Source: Erinaceus europaeus (taxonomy: Eukaryota; Chordata; Mammalia; Eulipotyphla; Erinaceidae). From it: 64,000 bases of DNA. This document shows, one piece after another, positions 53,586 to 64,000 of the stretch; position 1 is the first letter of the stretch; each line of letters starts with the position of its first letter. The stretch is taken from positions 67,883,961 to 67,947,960 of the forward strand of contig NC_080179.1 of NCBI RefSeq assembly GCF_950295315.1. The letters are read 5' to 3'. The notes under the pieces are model-generated. The model was not told the DNA's origin. It saw only the letters and a list, made by a program, of their open reading frames with translations, and ran no database searches. Position numbers and translations under genes: made by a program.

Positions 53586-54279
53586 TAGAAAATAATCTCA
53601 AATAGGAAAAAACAGTAATGAAAGCTGTATTTTCTTCCCTATTTTCTCCTCAAATTTGAATTATACTTTGATTCAGACTTTTTTTTTTTTTTGTATTTGT
53701 GACTTTGACTATTTTAGGTCACTCTCATGGAGTAAGAATTTCTCTGTGTCATTAAAATTTTTAAGGTATTTTTGTGTAGTGCCAGCCAGGACCTCATGAA
53801 CGTGCAATTTCTTTTTATTTCAGATAGAAATATAGACAGCTATAACTTTTTGAAAGTTGCAAAATGTTATAGGGAATTTGTTTTATCACCATCAGTTAGA
53901 ATATCTAACAATATAATGCTGAGGTTTTTGTATTTGCACTTTAACAGAAAGCTTTGTACCCGGATTATTTATTATGCTAGTTAAAATGTCTACATAACAG
54001 TAAATACTATTAAATACTAATTTGCATTAATAAAATATGAAATTGCATTTTGTAGAAAACAGGCTTTTAGGTTTTTAAATTTGTTATTTTTAAAAGCAAG
54101 TTTAGATTTGCAGGAAAAAACAAGCAGATGGTTTTCATAACACACACACACACACTTTCCCCATCTAATTATTTTTACATTAGTGTGGTGCATTCATTAC
54201 GATTAATGAGGTAGGTACCTTATTATTGACTAAATCCCATGGTTTAATTTTTGTCTTTGTGTCCCCCTCCCCCCCTTTT

Positions 54280-54395
54280 AAAGCCAGAGTGTTGCTTCTA
54301 GGGAGGAGGGGTTTTGAACCTGGGACTAGGGAGCTTCAGGCATGAAAGTCTCTTTGCATAACCATTATGCTATCTGCTCCCGCCCTGTATTTTTT
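54280..54395 (-). mobile_element. Old SINE (CAGAGCTGAGCAGTG group)
   Basis: GCCAGAGTGTTGCTTC through GCATAACCATTATGCTATC. Confidence 0.65.
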
Positions 54396-54449
54396 TTTTT
54401 AAGAGAGAGAGATACATAGTAGAAGAATGTGATTATGGGTTTTTTTAAA

Positions 54450-54655
54450 AAAAATCTTTTTATTTATTATTGGATAAAGACAAAGAAATTAAGAGAGGAT
54501 GAGGGGCCAGAGAGTGGGGAGAATCAAGAAGACACTTACCCCTGCTTCACCATTTTTGCAGCTTCCCCCCTGCAGGTAGAGACCAGGGGCTTGATCCTGG
54601 CGTCCCTGTGCACTGTAATGTGTGCTCTTAATCAGGCACGCCACCACCTGGCCCT
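54450..54655 (-). mobile_element. SINE (GGCC-headed family)
   Basis: TTTATTATTGGATAAAGAC, CTTCCCCCCTGCAGGTAG and CAGGCACGCCACCACCTGG. Confidence 0.82.
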
Positions 54656-55029
54656 CAAGGGATGCGTTTATGTTTAAGAGTAAAACTCTAGCTACAAATG
54701 TCATCCCTTCTTCCTGGGGCACTTCATCGCTTTATATTCTAATTAACTGTAGTACTTTATTAAGCAGTTACTTAATAGCAAGCAATATTTTTTATCTCTG
54801 GCCACTTTGCCTCTGTTCCTAGTAGTATCTGATGTAATAATTTAAAAATTGAAATACGTATACCTTTTCAAATATGTTGGAATACAGAAATGAATCCTTG
54901 AGAACATCTGTAATAGGTTAGCTACCTTTTAGAACTGACTGGAATTTTTGTTAGATTATATATAGGAGATAGGATCTGAGAAAGCTGTCCTTACAAGAAG
55001 ATTCCTGCTTTTTTTTTAATATATATTTT

Positions 55030-55182
55030 TTTAAAGATTTTATTTATTTATTAATGAGGAAGCTAGGTGAAGAGAGAAAGAACCAGGCATCACTCTGGCA
55101 CATGTGCTGCTGGGAATCGAACTCAGGACCTCATGCTTGAGAGTCCAAAGCTTTATCACTGTGCCACCTCCCGGACCACAGT
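55030..55182 (-). mobile_element. SINE of the third tRNA-derived family, antisense
   Basis: GGCACATGTGCTGCTGGGAA, CTCAGGACCTCATGCTTGAG and CTGTGCCACCTCCCGGACC are the reverse complement of the 28499 element. Confidence 0.87.
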
Positions 55183-55779
55183 TTCCTACTTTTTATTTTG
55201 ATGTGATTTTAAGTAAAATTTTAAAGTTTGGCCTAATTTCCATTTAATGGAATACTTGCAAGAGTAGTATAAGTAGTCCTATATGCCCCTCTTCATGATT
55301 CACTTAAATGTTAATATTTAATATTTTCTTTCTCTTTTTTTCTCTCTCCTCACTCCCACATATACCCTGTCACTTTCCCTCTCCTCCACATTATTTTTGT
55401 TCTGAACCTTCTAACCAGAGTTAGAGATGTCATGCTCCCTTATCTCTGAACTCTTCAGTGTTTCTTAAAAACACATTCTCTTACATAATTACAGCAACTA
55501 TCAAAGTAAATGATCACTGTTAACTGTGCTGTTATATAACCTGTTTATCTCATTCCTATTTTTAATAACAGTTCTGTATTACCCTCACATTGAAGGAAAA
55601 CCCCAATTGATGCTTTTTTTGTATCATTTTTTTTGTTGTTCCCTTTTCAGGCTACTCTTAGGTCTTTTTGTGCTTTATTGAAATTTTTAAGTACAGGTAA
55701 ATTACATTATAGAATGCTCCTCAATTTAGGATTGCCTAATTGTCATGACTGTATTCAGGTTTAAAAAAAGTTTTTTTAT

Positions 55780-55950
55780 TTGGGGCCTGAGCTGTGTGGC
55801 TCAAGTTCAGTGGTTAAGTGCACACATTATCATGTGCAAGGACCTGCATTATGCAAGAAGAATTTCATGCCTGAGGCACCAGAGTTGCCAGGTTCAATCC
55901 TCAGCACCACCATCAGTCAGAGCTGAGCAGTGCGCTAGAAAAGAAAAAAA
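55780..55950 (+). mobile_element. Chimeric SINE: GGCC-type head joined to CAGAGCTGAGCAGTG-group body
   Basis: Starts GGGGCCTGAGCTGTGTGGC with TTAAGTGCACACATTATCAT, then passes near 55845 into CAGGTTCAATCCTCAGCACC and AGAGCTGAGCAGTGCG. It may be two adjacent or nested insertions. Confidence 0.55.
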
Positions 55951-56047
55951 GGGGGGGGGGGGAGAAGGAAGGAAGGCAAGGGAAGGTGAGGGGAGGGAGG
56001 AAAGGAAAGGAAGGGAAGGGAAGGAAGAAGAGAGAAAGAAGGGGGGC
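55939..56047. repeat. Almost pure purine tract of about 110 bp
   Basis: Built of GGAAGG, GGGAAGGG and GAGAGAAAG units plus a G12 run, with few or no interrupting pyrimidines. It probably derives from the A-rich tail of the preceding SINE. Confidence 0.85.
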
Positions 56048-56218
56048 AGGCAGTGGCACAGCTGGTAAGCATACACATTATCAGGTACAGGGACCTGGGT
56101 TCAAGCTCCTGCTTCTCACCTGCAGGGGGAAGCTTCACAAGTATTGAAGCAAGTACTGTAGGTGTCTGTCTGTCTCCCTCTGTCTACTCCAAAATTCTCT
56201 CTAATCCTATTAAAGGGA
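56043..56218 (+). mobile_element. SINE (GGCC-headed family), sense
   Basis: GGGGCAGGCAGTGGCACAGC, TGGGTTCAAGCTCC, GGGGGAAGCTTCACAAG, then a CT-rich tail. Confidence 0.82.
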
Positions 56219-56962
56219 GGTGGGGTGGGGGGAGGCTGCTGGATTGGTGGATTTCTCATGCAGTCACTGAGCCCTATCAATTGCCCTGTTTTATTTATTC
56301 AGTAAAAATAGAAGGGTTTTTCATTCTTACCTATTTTAACATTGCTAGGGCGGTATTGCTCCAGGCCTACTTTTCCAAATATAGAGAGTGCAAAGCACCA
56401 GCCCCAAGGCTAGTGCGAGCGTAGTAAGTACCTCCAGTACCTCCACGTGATACACCCAAGGCTTGAGCCTGGGCCGTGTGCGCGGCAAAGCAGACTCACT
56501 CCCGCATGAGCAGCCTCACTGGCCCCTTTTCCTTCCCTCTGCCCCTCTTTAATTTTTTTCTTTTCTTTTAAATAATAACACATTTTCTGTCAATAATTTT
56601 GTTGACTTATTTTTAAAATTTATTTCTATTGTAGCATTTCATAACATTATATAGGATCAGGTACACATCACTGACAATCAGCATGCGTGTATCTCCATCG
56701 TTCTAATATATGGTGTTTGTCTTTCTCCGTCTGATTTATTTAACTTAGTGTAATAAATACCCTCTGGGTCCATCCATGTTGTCATAAATGGCAGGATTTC
56801 ACAATTCTTTATTAGCTGAAGAGGATTCTATTGGTTATTTATAAACTACACTGTCTTTATCCATTGGTTAATTGGTGGGCATTTGTTTCCAGTTAATCTT
56901 TTTCTTTGCAGAGCTATGCATATGTGCAATTTCACTTCCAGACTTTTTGTTTGTTTGTTTGT

Positions 56963-57018
56963 TTGCCATCAGGGTTATGGCTGGGGCTTGGTGCCGGCAT
57001 TGCTTCTGGTGGCCACTT
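56963..57018 (-). mobile_element. Isolated SINE tail module
   Basis: GCCATCAGGGTTATGGCTGG through TTCTGGTGGCC: the stem-loop tail of the long-form SINE without body or head, i.e. a strongly 5'-truncated copy. Confidence 0.7.
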
Positions 57019-57039
57019 CCCTACCTCCCTGCCTGTTTT

Positions 57040-57530
57040 TTTTTTTTTTTTAATTTTTTATTTAAGAAAGGATTAATGAACAAAAACATAAGGTAGGAGG
57101 GGTACAACTCCACACAATTCCCACCACCCAATCTCCATAACCCACCCCCTCCCCTGATAGCTTTCCCATTCTCTAGCCCTCTGGGAGCATGGACCCAGGG
57201 TCGTTGAGGGTTGCAGAAGGTGGAAGGTCTGGCTTCTGTAATTGCTTCCCCGCTGAACATGGGCGTTGACTGGTCGGTCCATACTCCCAGTCTGCCTCTC
57301 TCTTTCCCTAGTAAGGTGTGTCTCTGGGGAAGCTGAGCTCCAGGACACATTGGTGGGGTGTTCAGTCCAGGGAAGCCTGGCCAGCATCCTGGTGGCATCT
57401 GGAACCTGGTGATTGAAAAGAGAGTTAACATATGAAGCCAAACAATTTGTTGAGCAATCATGGATCCCAAGCTTGGAATAGTGGAGAGGAAGTGTTAGGG
57501 AGGTACTCACTGCACACTCTAGTGCACTTC
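57040..57530 (-). mobile_element. Younger 5'-truncated copy of the ~1-kb retroposon family
   Basis: Very similar to 41602-42110, from the A-rich terminus (AATAAAAAATT on the minus strand) to ACCTCCCTAACACTTCC. Two overlapping minus-strand frames remain open across it (57470-57021 and the frame ending at 57073). Confidence 0.9.
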
Positions 57531-57999
57531 CCACTCTAGTGGGAATGAGACAGTATTCCCTTGTATCTTTGTTTTGTAATATTCTGATTGTAAGTGATGT
57601 TGAACATCTTTTCATATGCTTGTAGACTCTTGATATGGAGAAGTATATGTTTAAATACTCTGCTTTTTTTAAAAAAAAAGTCTGTTTTTGCTTTTGTTGT
57701 CTGTGCCCTCTTAATAAAACAAACAACAGCAACTAAACACCAGGGCTTATTTACAGGAGAGAAAGAAAGCACTGCTCTGTCATGCAGCGCCAAAGACTAA
57801 ACCCAGGACAAGCTACTACATGCTAGCAATGTGCTCTTAACAGAAAGCCACCTTCCCTGCTGCTGTTGTCTCTGTGGTGTTTTTTTATTTGTTTTTTGGT
57901 TCTCTGTTCCACTGACATGTAGAGCATGTATGTCATTCTTTATGCTGCTATTTTTTTCATACTGGTTTTATGATTTTATTTTTGTAGGTTGTAGTAACG

Positions 58000-59915
58000 C
58001 TTGAAATTTGAAATGTACACTTCTAAATGAGAGACTTTATACCCCCTCAGTAAAGCTGGACTTTGGGGGAAAAAAAGAAACAAGATGAAATATTGTTTAG
58101 CAAAATCTCTTTAGTAAAGGAAGCTATTCATTACTTTCTTATTTATATTTTATATGTTTGCTTTTGTCGGATTAGGATTTCTAGTTTCAGTCTTTCTGAT
58201 ATCTCTTATATTTTAGCTTTATTTTCTTGTCCACTCAGTATTTTATTAACATTAAAATAAATCTGTTAGTAAGAATTCTGGTATTTCTGAAATACCTCAC
58301 CATTTGGTGGATTATGGAACTATGTTTTCTTTTTATTATTTATATAGTAGTAGAATGTGTTTTCTTAAGCAGTTGATATATACTTGTAAGCTTAGTTTAT
58401 AGTGACCCGGAATATTTTGTTACTCAGTACTAGAGAATGAACTCTGGGCTCTGTGCATGTATGTAGCTGTCTGGGTCAAACTTTTGCTTTTTCTTTTTTA
58501 ACTAAGAGGAGAAATTCCTGAAAACTGCCCTGGTGCTGTCCGTGTTGCTGTCTATGGTGCTGCCATATAGTACTAGAACCTGAACTTCACCCCGGGTAGA
58601 GTGTGTTCTCTAGTGAGTGAGCTTTTTTCCAGATGCCAGATTTTTTTTTAACTTAAACAAATAAACAATCAAAAAACAAAAATGAGGAGCAGGGCAATAT
58701 CTCAGCAGTAGATCACAGGCTTTGCATGCATTCCAGGCTCAATCCCTGATCTCTGATTCAGCTGAACAAAAAGACATGGGAGATGGATTACTTTGGGTGG
58801 TATGGAAAGTGACTTCTTACTCTTCTGTACTTCATTTTATGCTCACAGTAAGGAGAAAATGTAAAAAGGGCCTCTGGCCAACTTTTGTAGTTCTAAGAAT
58901 TCTCAGAGAATCAAAGTTAAGAGTCCTGTGTATAGCAACATACATTATTATATTTTGGTACATAGAGTGAGGCTAGGAGATTAAATCAGAACCTTGGACA
59001 GCTCCAAGGAGAGCCTGGCTGTCAACTCGCATTGCTTTTGAAATTTGTGATACACTAACTTGTCTTTGAAACTTATTAAGGATCTTAGTTTTTATAATAT
59101 TTTTAAAAGGGGAGGTTTGGATTTAAATCAGAAGTTTTCAGAACATCATGAATGTGAATTTACCACCCCTTTGTAGATTTCCCAGGCCAGGACTCAAGCT
59201 TAGTTATGTGTTTTAACAGGCCATCCAGATGGTAATGTTAAAAATACTAAATAAATAATTCTAAATACTAAATAAAGTCTAGAATACTGGTGTTGAGAAA
59301 GAAAGAAAATGCCAACAATGAAGAGGAGATTGGCCTGGTGGTTTTTAAATTGATGGCACTTTTAGAAAGTATTAACTTAATACAATTTTCCCCACAAATT
59401 TTTACGAAGAATGTAAACTTGAGCTTTGTATCTTATTTTGTTGCCTGCAACCATAGATGATTGAGTATAGGGGAAAAAAAAAACTCCAGAATTAATTTAG
59501 GAGATTTAGGGACTTCCAAGAACCTGAAATTGATTGAAGTTGATATAATCTTCACATCAAATCAGCATTGAACTTCCATAGATAAATGTTGAAGATTATT
59601 TTGATTTAAAGTAACTTTAAAAGGAAAATTATGTTGAAGTTCTCTTTTCAATTTTAATGTTTATATTCTTTTTAGTTAGTATGTATTATATTTGTACACA
59701 TATTTTATTATCTTGGGTTATTAAAGGTAATTCATAGGTTTAAGCAGTTAAGTCTAAAGTTGAATAAAACCAATCTTTTGATTTATTTCTTTTTGTTCCT
59801 TTTGACAAAGAACATCGATGTTAGGATTAGAAGTGTTTAAATGTGATGTCTGTGTAGTGTATTGGAAACAGTATTGACTGAGTCAAAACTTCAGCTCAGA
59901 AAATGAAGGTGATGA
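58000..59915 (+). other. Intron 2 sequence, mostly without recognisable feature
   Basis: Includes degenerate SINE-like pieces near 58425-58630 and 58685-58770 (CAGGCTCAATCCCTGATC). The remainder is AT-rich and unrecognised. Confidence 0.45.
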
Positions 59916-59924
59916 TTTTTTTAT

Positions 59925-60590
59925 TATTATAATTATTTTTTTATTTAAGAAAGGAGACATTAACAACAGCATAAAATAAGAGGGGTACAATTCCGCACAA
60001 TTCCCATCACCCGATCTCCATATCCCATCCCCTCCCCTGATAGATAGCCTTGCCATTCTCTGTCTCTCTGGGAGTATGGATCCAGGGTGGTTGTGGGTTG
60101 CAGAGGGTCGAAGGTCTGGCTTCTGTAATTGCTTCCCCGCTGAACATGGGCGTTGACTGGTTGATCCATACTCCCAGTCTGCCTCTCTCTTTCCCTAGTA
60201 GGGTGGGGCTCTGGGGAAGCGGAGCTCCAGTACACATTGATGGGGTCGTCTGTCCAGGGAAGTCTGGTCGGCATCTTGCTGGCATCCGGAACCTGGTGGC
60301 TGAAAAGAGCCTTAACATACAAAGCCAAACAAATTGTTGAACAATCATGGACCTAAAGACTGGAATAGTGCTGATGGAGTGTTGGGGGGTATTCCCTGCA
60401 TGCTCTTGTGTACTTCTGCTTTCAGGTATATATTTTTCCCTAGTTTATGGGCACGGGTGAACCTATGCTCTATCTCAGGGGACTTGGACTGTATCTAGGT
60501 TTGGGGACTTTATTGGGGAGTGGAACACCTGGAATGGAAATAGAGAATACTATGAAAGGAAAGTTCTCACCTGAGTAGTGAAGCTGATTA
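59925..60590 (-). mobile_element. Copy of the ~1-kb retroposon family
   Basis: From TTATTTAAGAAAGGAGACAT through GAGGGGTACAATTCCGCAC, CTGAACATGGGCGTTGACTG and GGAACCTGGTGGCTG to TCACCTGAGTAGTGAAGC, where similarity to the reference copy ends. The equivalent open frame is shorter (122 codons) because of changes near the 3' end. Confidence 0.88.
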
Positions 60591-61124
60591 CATGGCTGTT
60601 TACTGTGCATTTTCCTCAATTTTTCTGTTTATCATTTTCTCATAATGTTGGAGGGAAAAGTCAAGCTACCTGAGACAATGATGGTGAAATCTATAAAGCC
60701 AATTTGATGTTCATAACTCCTTCAGCCAGTCCTATCTGTGGATGAGCAATTCGGCTGCTTCCACTCTCTGGCTACTCATTACTCTAGATTTAAACCCAAC
60801 AATTAATGTAAGTATCAGTGGTAACTTTAAAAGTTTATTCTGTTTTTGTGTGTAGTCATCCAACTGATTTTTGTATTTTGATTTGAGATGTTAAGTATTA
60901 GTTTCAGCTGGATTTATCAGGGAAAAAGGTGAGATTTAAGGTTGGTTATCAATTAATACATATTCCATATGCAGCAAATATATACAGAGACTATACAGCA
61001 GACAACAGTATATGGGGAAATCTAATAAAATCTACTTTGTAGCTTCAAAGAACTTAAGTTAGTCATATTTTGCCCTGCTAATAGGTATATATACCTCCAA
61101 ATCCTACATTTACTCTAAAGATTT

Positions 61125-61330
61125 TTTAATATTTATTTATTTGTTCATTTTATCAGAAAGAGAGAGGAAGAGGAGGAGAAGGAGAGAGAGACAGACAGAG
61201 ACACAGAGAAAGTGAGAGAGAGAAGACAAGAGCTCTGCTCCATGATAGGATGCCAGAAATAGAACCTGGAATTTCACACATGAAAGAAAGATGCAATACC
61301 TACTGTTACTTGCCATTCTATCCCCTGCTA
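61125..61330 (-). mobile_element. Old SINE-like repeat with GA-rich body
   Basis: TATTTATTTGTTCATTTTATC, a GAGAGA-rich stretch (61156-61230), and AGAACCTGGAATTTCACAC resembling the head region of an antisense SINE. Confidence 0.5.
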
Positions 61331-62245
61331 TTCTAAAGAGACATAATAAACATGTTTTTGGAAAATTGTATTCTTATTTACCCTGAAAACCATCATGTTA
61401 TGAACATTGGCACCCTTTTATTTTTCTTGTCTCGTCTCTCTTACTCTTCCTCACATTATATCATCAAAAAACACGTTCTTTCTGTAAATTTACTGTTATT
61501 TCTTCTTTTTAAGTTGAATATACTCATTGATTCAAATGTGAACCCGTGAATTACAAAAGTAAGCGGAGGATTCTAATGTACTTGTGGGGGACGGGTCTCC
61601 CAAACAGGAAGAGGAAGGTCAGCCTTACTAGGTAACATTTGCTGTGTGATCCACGGACTTTGTCACTGAGCAAAGATGACAAGTTGTGCAATACAACTGT
61701 TCTTTAATTCTTAACATCATTTGCACACAATAAATTCTCAGAATCCAAGTCTCAATGCAAATATATAGAGAAGATTAGTTTGCCACAGTATTGGAAGCTT
61801 TCACAGATGCTAGAAAAGTTTGAATTTGCTAAGTTCCATGCTTTCTGCCCTATGCCACCTCCCAGGCTCTCCATCTTTATATTCTGATGCTCCTTATATG
61901 TCATCTTGCCTGTCACTGACTGTGATTGCAAAAAAAAGTATCTTTCCTCTCCCCAGACAGCAGTGCACACAGAGCACTCACGGGTGAAAAATGAAGTGCA
62001 GCAAAGCCCCGAGCTCTGGTGAGGTGGGGGTCCAAAGCATGAGCGGAACAAATATCCTCTCTTTAGCCCAATTGCAACCTTTTTCTAATCTGTGAATGAG
62101 ATTTATAACAAAAGGAAAGCAAAGAAATATGTTACTCCCTAAGAGAGAAAATATTTTCATATTGTCTATTTATATTTTCTACTGGAGGACTAGTGGTTTC
62201 CAGTAAATACAGGTTTTGCTCCATGTGTAAAATTTCTCAGTTTTC
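61330..62245 (+). other. Unique intron 2 sequence
   Basis: No recognisable gene or repeat. A minus-strand frame contains HRLEKG by chance but does not match EPC2. Confidence 0.5.
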
Positions 62246-62248
62246 AGG

Positions 62249-62850
62249 AGCTGTAGGGTAGGTAGCACACCTGGTTGAGTACACATGTTACAATGTGCAA
62301 GGACTGTTGTTTTTGATGGGTTAGGTTGTTTTCGCCAGGCTAGGTTGTTTTTGCTGGGCTGGCTTCACGGGCGGGTAACAGATGACCAGGGACTCATGGT
62401 TGAGCTGTAGGCAGTATCTCTTTATTCATGCAGGACGCAGCACAATCTAAGACGAGCTAAGTTAAACTCAAAGTACAGTACTGTAAAACTCACAATGCTG
62501 TCTTTATATATACTTGCCAAGTAAGGTGGAAACAGGATGTGACATAGAGAGGGTGGAGAGAAAAGTGACTGGTTGAAAATCAGAGTGTGACAAAGAGGGG
62601 GCAGATTAGGCGAGAATCCTATCACTGGACCACAAATGCCCTGGAGGGAGGGTGGAACTTGTTAACAGTGGTTATGTAAATAGAATGAAGTGGTTATGTA
62701 AATAGAATAGTGTTAATAGGGGGGGATTTAAACCAAATGAAACAGAAGGGGTCTCATGCATACCAACAAAGGACCTGAGTTCAACCACTATTTAAAGACT
62801 TTTCCCATATCTGGGAACTACTTTCTGCCCTGATCCAGCTTTTTAGTCCT
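62249..62850 (+). mobile_element. SINE (GGCC-headed family) split by a solo LTR
   Basis: Left part ends TTACAATGTGCAAGGAC at 62304; right part resumes AAGGACCTGAGTTCAACC at 62769. The repeated AAGGAC is the LTR target duplication. Confidence 0.8.
62305..62768 (-). mobile_element. Solo LTR of an endogenous retrovirus (464 bp)
   Basis: Begins TGTTG and ends CAACA (TG...CA with inverted termini), flanked by a 6-bp AAGGAC duplication at 62299-62304 and 62769-62774. On the minus strand an AATAAA at about 62420-62427 is followed by a short R/U5-like region, which sets the orientation. No internal viral genes are present, so it is the product of LTR-LTR recombination. A 6-bp duplication fits class II (ERVK-like) integration, but the class is inferred only from that. 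It holds two copies of GTTATGTAAATAGAAT at 62672-62708. Confidence 0.87.
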
Positions 62851-63049
62851 ATTTTCAACTCTGACACCATCAAAAGGTTCGGCTCCCTGCATGTTAGCTA
62901 CCGGGCTTAGGCAAATATTAGTAAAGTCAAGGGCCCTTTGGAATATACCTAAAATAGACTTCCTAACTTCTTCCAACATGAAGCTGTATTATTTCCTTTA
63001 GGTTCCTGATTCCTAAATTATTTGTTCTGCCTTATATCTTAATGCTTTT

Positions 63050-63405
63050 CAGCCACCCAAGTTGCAGAAGCTACCATGACATCAACCTTCCCTGGACAGA
63101 TGACCGTGAGTCCTGGAATCCACCTCCCCAGAGCCCTACTGCACCAGGGAAAGATAGAGACAGGCTTGGTGTACGGACCAACCTGTCAAAGTGTATGTCC
63201 AACAGGGAAGCAATTACAGAAGCCAGACTTCTCACCTTCTGCACCTCATAAAGATCTTTGGTCTGTACTCCCAGAGGGATAAAGAATAGGGAAGCTTCCA
63301 ACGGAGGGGAGGGAATACAAACCTCTGGTGGTGGGAATTGTGTGGACTTGTATCCCTCCTATCCCACCACCTTATTGATTATTAAATCACTAATAAAATA
63401 AAAAT
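63050..63405 (+). mobile_element. Copy of the ~1-kb retroposon family, sense
   Basis: ACAGGGAAGCAATTACAGAA, ACTCCCAGAGGGATAAAGAA, GGTGGTGGGAATTGTGTGG and a terminus TAAATCACTAATAAAATAAA. Confidence 0.85.
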
Positions 63406-63870
63406 AAATGGGCATACATGGACAATTCCTCAAACTAGCCAACATCACATCATGTTCAATGGAGAGAATGAGAAATCAGTCCTTCTTTAGTAGGGTGCAA
63501 TATGGGCTGCCCGTTACCTGCAGTTATTACTCAGCACAGAGTTGGAACTTCTAGGCATACAATTAGGCAAGAGAAAAGGGTGAAAGTGATACAGACTGGG
63601 AAGGAATAAGTCAAACTTTCACTATTTGCATGATATTATCATATGCATAAAAAGGCCAAAAGAACCCAGTAGGAAACTCAGTAGGAAACTCCTGAAAATT
63701 ACTAAACAATATAGTTAGGTGGCAGGCTACAAAATGAAGGTACAAACATCAGTGGCATTACTCTATGCAGTCACCAAGTGAGAAGGAATTGATGTCATTT
63801 ATAATTGTAGCAGAAAAACAAACAAACAAACAAAAAGACTAGATCCCATCTGAGTATATAGTCCACGAGG
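63405..63870 (+). mobile_element. Old L1 fragment (RT region), sense
   Basis: Reads like L1 ORF2 around the thumb: ACATCATGTTCAATGGAGAG, GGCATACAATTAGGCAAGAG, GGCAGGCTACAAAATGAAGG. Many changes, not open. Confidence 0.75.
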
Positions 63871-64000
63871 TCTAAACCATTTACAGTGTGGCTTATGAAC
63901 TCCAGATATGCTTCACTCTGATTTCTGCCCCATGTCATCTCTTGCCCAGCCAAGCATCCCTCAGAACGCAGAGTTAGACACCTACAATTTCAGGTAGAAC

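Larger units (their letters stand above)
56630..57660 (-). mobile_element. Old L1 3' region split by later insertions
   Basis: CATAACATTATATAGGATCAG, CCTCTGGGTCCATCCATGTT and GGTTAATTGGTGGGCATTTG are typical of old mammalian L1 3' UTR/ORF2 ends in antisense. The L1 resumes near 57535 with TGTTGAACATCTTTTCATAT. Sequence at 56960-57530 is inserted. Confidence 0.65.
46619..64000 (+). other. EPC2: EPC2 intron 2, 5' part (continues beyond window)
   Basis: Begins with a strong GTAAGT donor, phase 1. No sequence corresponding to the next EPC2 coding segment was recognised up to base 64000. Contains SINEs, copies of the 1-kb retroposon family, a solo LTR and L1 fragments. This is inference from absence, so a short or diverged exon could have been missed. 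Confidence 0.8.

Noticed and set aside
61978..62160. Minus-strand frame containing HRLEKG, similar to a short stretch of EPC proteins
   Set aside because: Only about five residues match, on the wrong strand for the gene, with no splice context; chance similarity.
1..64000. CRISPR arrays, operons, bacterial mobile elements or phage genes
   Set aside because: No direct-repeat/spacer arrays and no prokaryotic coding density. The window is mammalian intronic and intergenic DNA.
1..64000. Functional tRNA or other canonical RNA genes
   Set aside because: All tRNA-like matches are SINE heads with diverged cloverleaf positions and SINE bodies attached; no free-standing tRNA, snRNA or microRNA was recognisable.

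Overview
The window is vertebrate nuclear DNA, almost certainly from a eulipotyphlan mammal and most likely a hedgehog (Erinaceidae). This is inferred from three things: a mammalian EPC2 gene, dozens of tRNA-derived SINEs of the type I associate with hedgehogs, and a piece of an Ingi/Vingi-like non-LTR retrotransposon, a clade reported to have expanded in hedgehogs. There is no prokaryotic gene organisation, and nearly all long open frames are GC-island artefacts or retrotransposon remnants.

The only host gene I can support is EPC2 (enhancer of polycomb homolog 2), plus strand. Coding exon 1 (7338-7490, 51 codons) lies in a CpG island at about 6290-8690. Coding exon 2 (46459-46618, 53 codons plus one base) follows a 39-kb intron, and intron 2 runs off the right edge. 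Together they encode the first 104 residues of the EPL1/EPcA region, which in this family scaffolds the NuA4/TIP60 histone acetyltransferase module. No exon 3 was seen. Bases 1-6290 are upstream intergenic sequence (in human the upstream neighbour is MBD5, but nothing of it is recognisable here).

Upstream layout: an L1 fragment at the left edge, several SINEs (640-2520), mostly unique sequence (2520-5790), then three about 120-bp tandem units that each contain a hairpin (5791-6130), a TCTA/TCTAA array with interspersed ACGCGGG (6122-6302), and the CpG island. The island holds YY1-like sites near the start of the gene and a pair of inverted CCAAT boxes at its 3' edge.

Intron 1 is largely retrotransposons: a long L1 on the minus strand (about 34068-39976) with an open ORF1 and a broken, internally duplicated ORF2; older L1s with other elements nested in them; a roughly 1-kb A-tailed retroposon family (nine copies in the window, one bounded by a 14-bp target duplication); at least three SINE families; and a Vingi-like reverse transcriptase C-terminus. 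Intron 2 carries more SINEs, three or four copies of the 1-kb family, a solo LTR with a 6-bp target duplication (62305-62768), and L1 sequence at the right edge. A 200-N assembly gap (33868-34067) removes the 3' end of the long L1.

The most interesting non-gene signals are: the hairpin tandem repeats next to the promoter; the stem-loop tail module of the long-form SINEs, which in antisense reads as a cryptic splice acceptor paired with a cryptic donor; the L1 ORF2 duplication joined through a perfect 13-bp fold-back; the 1-kb family with two overlapping open frames; and a 44-bp SINE head flanked by a 16-bp target duplication. I do not see a coherent undescribed multi-gene system.
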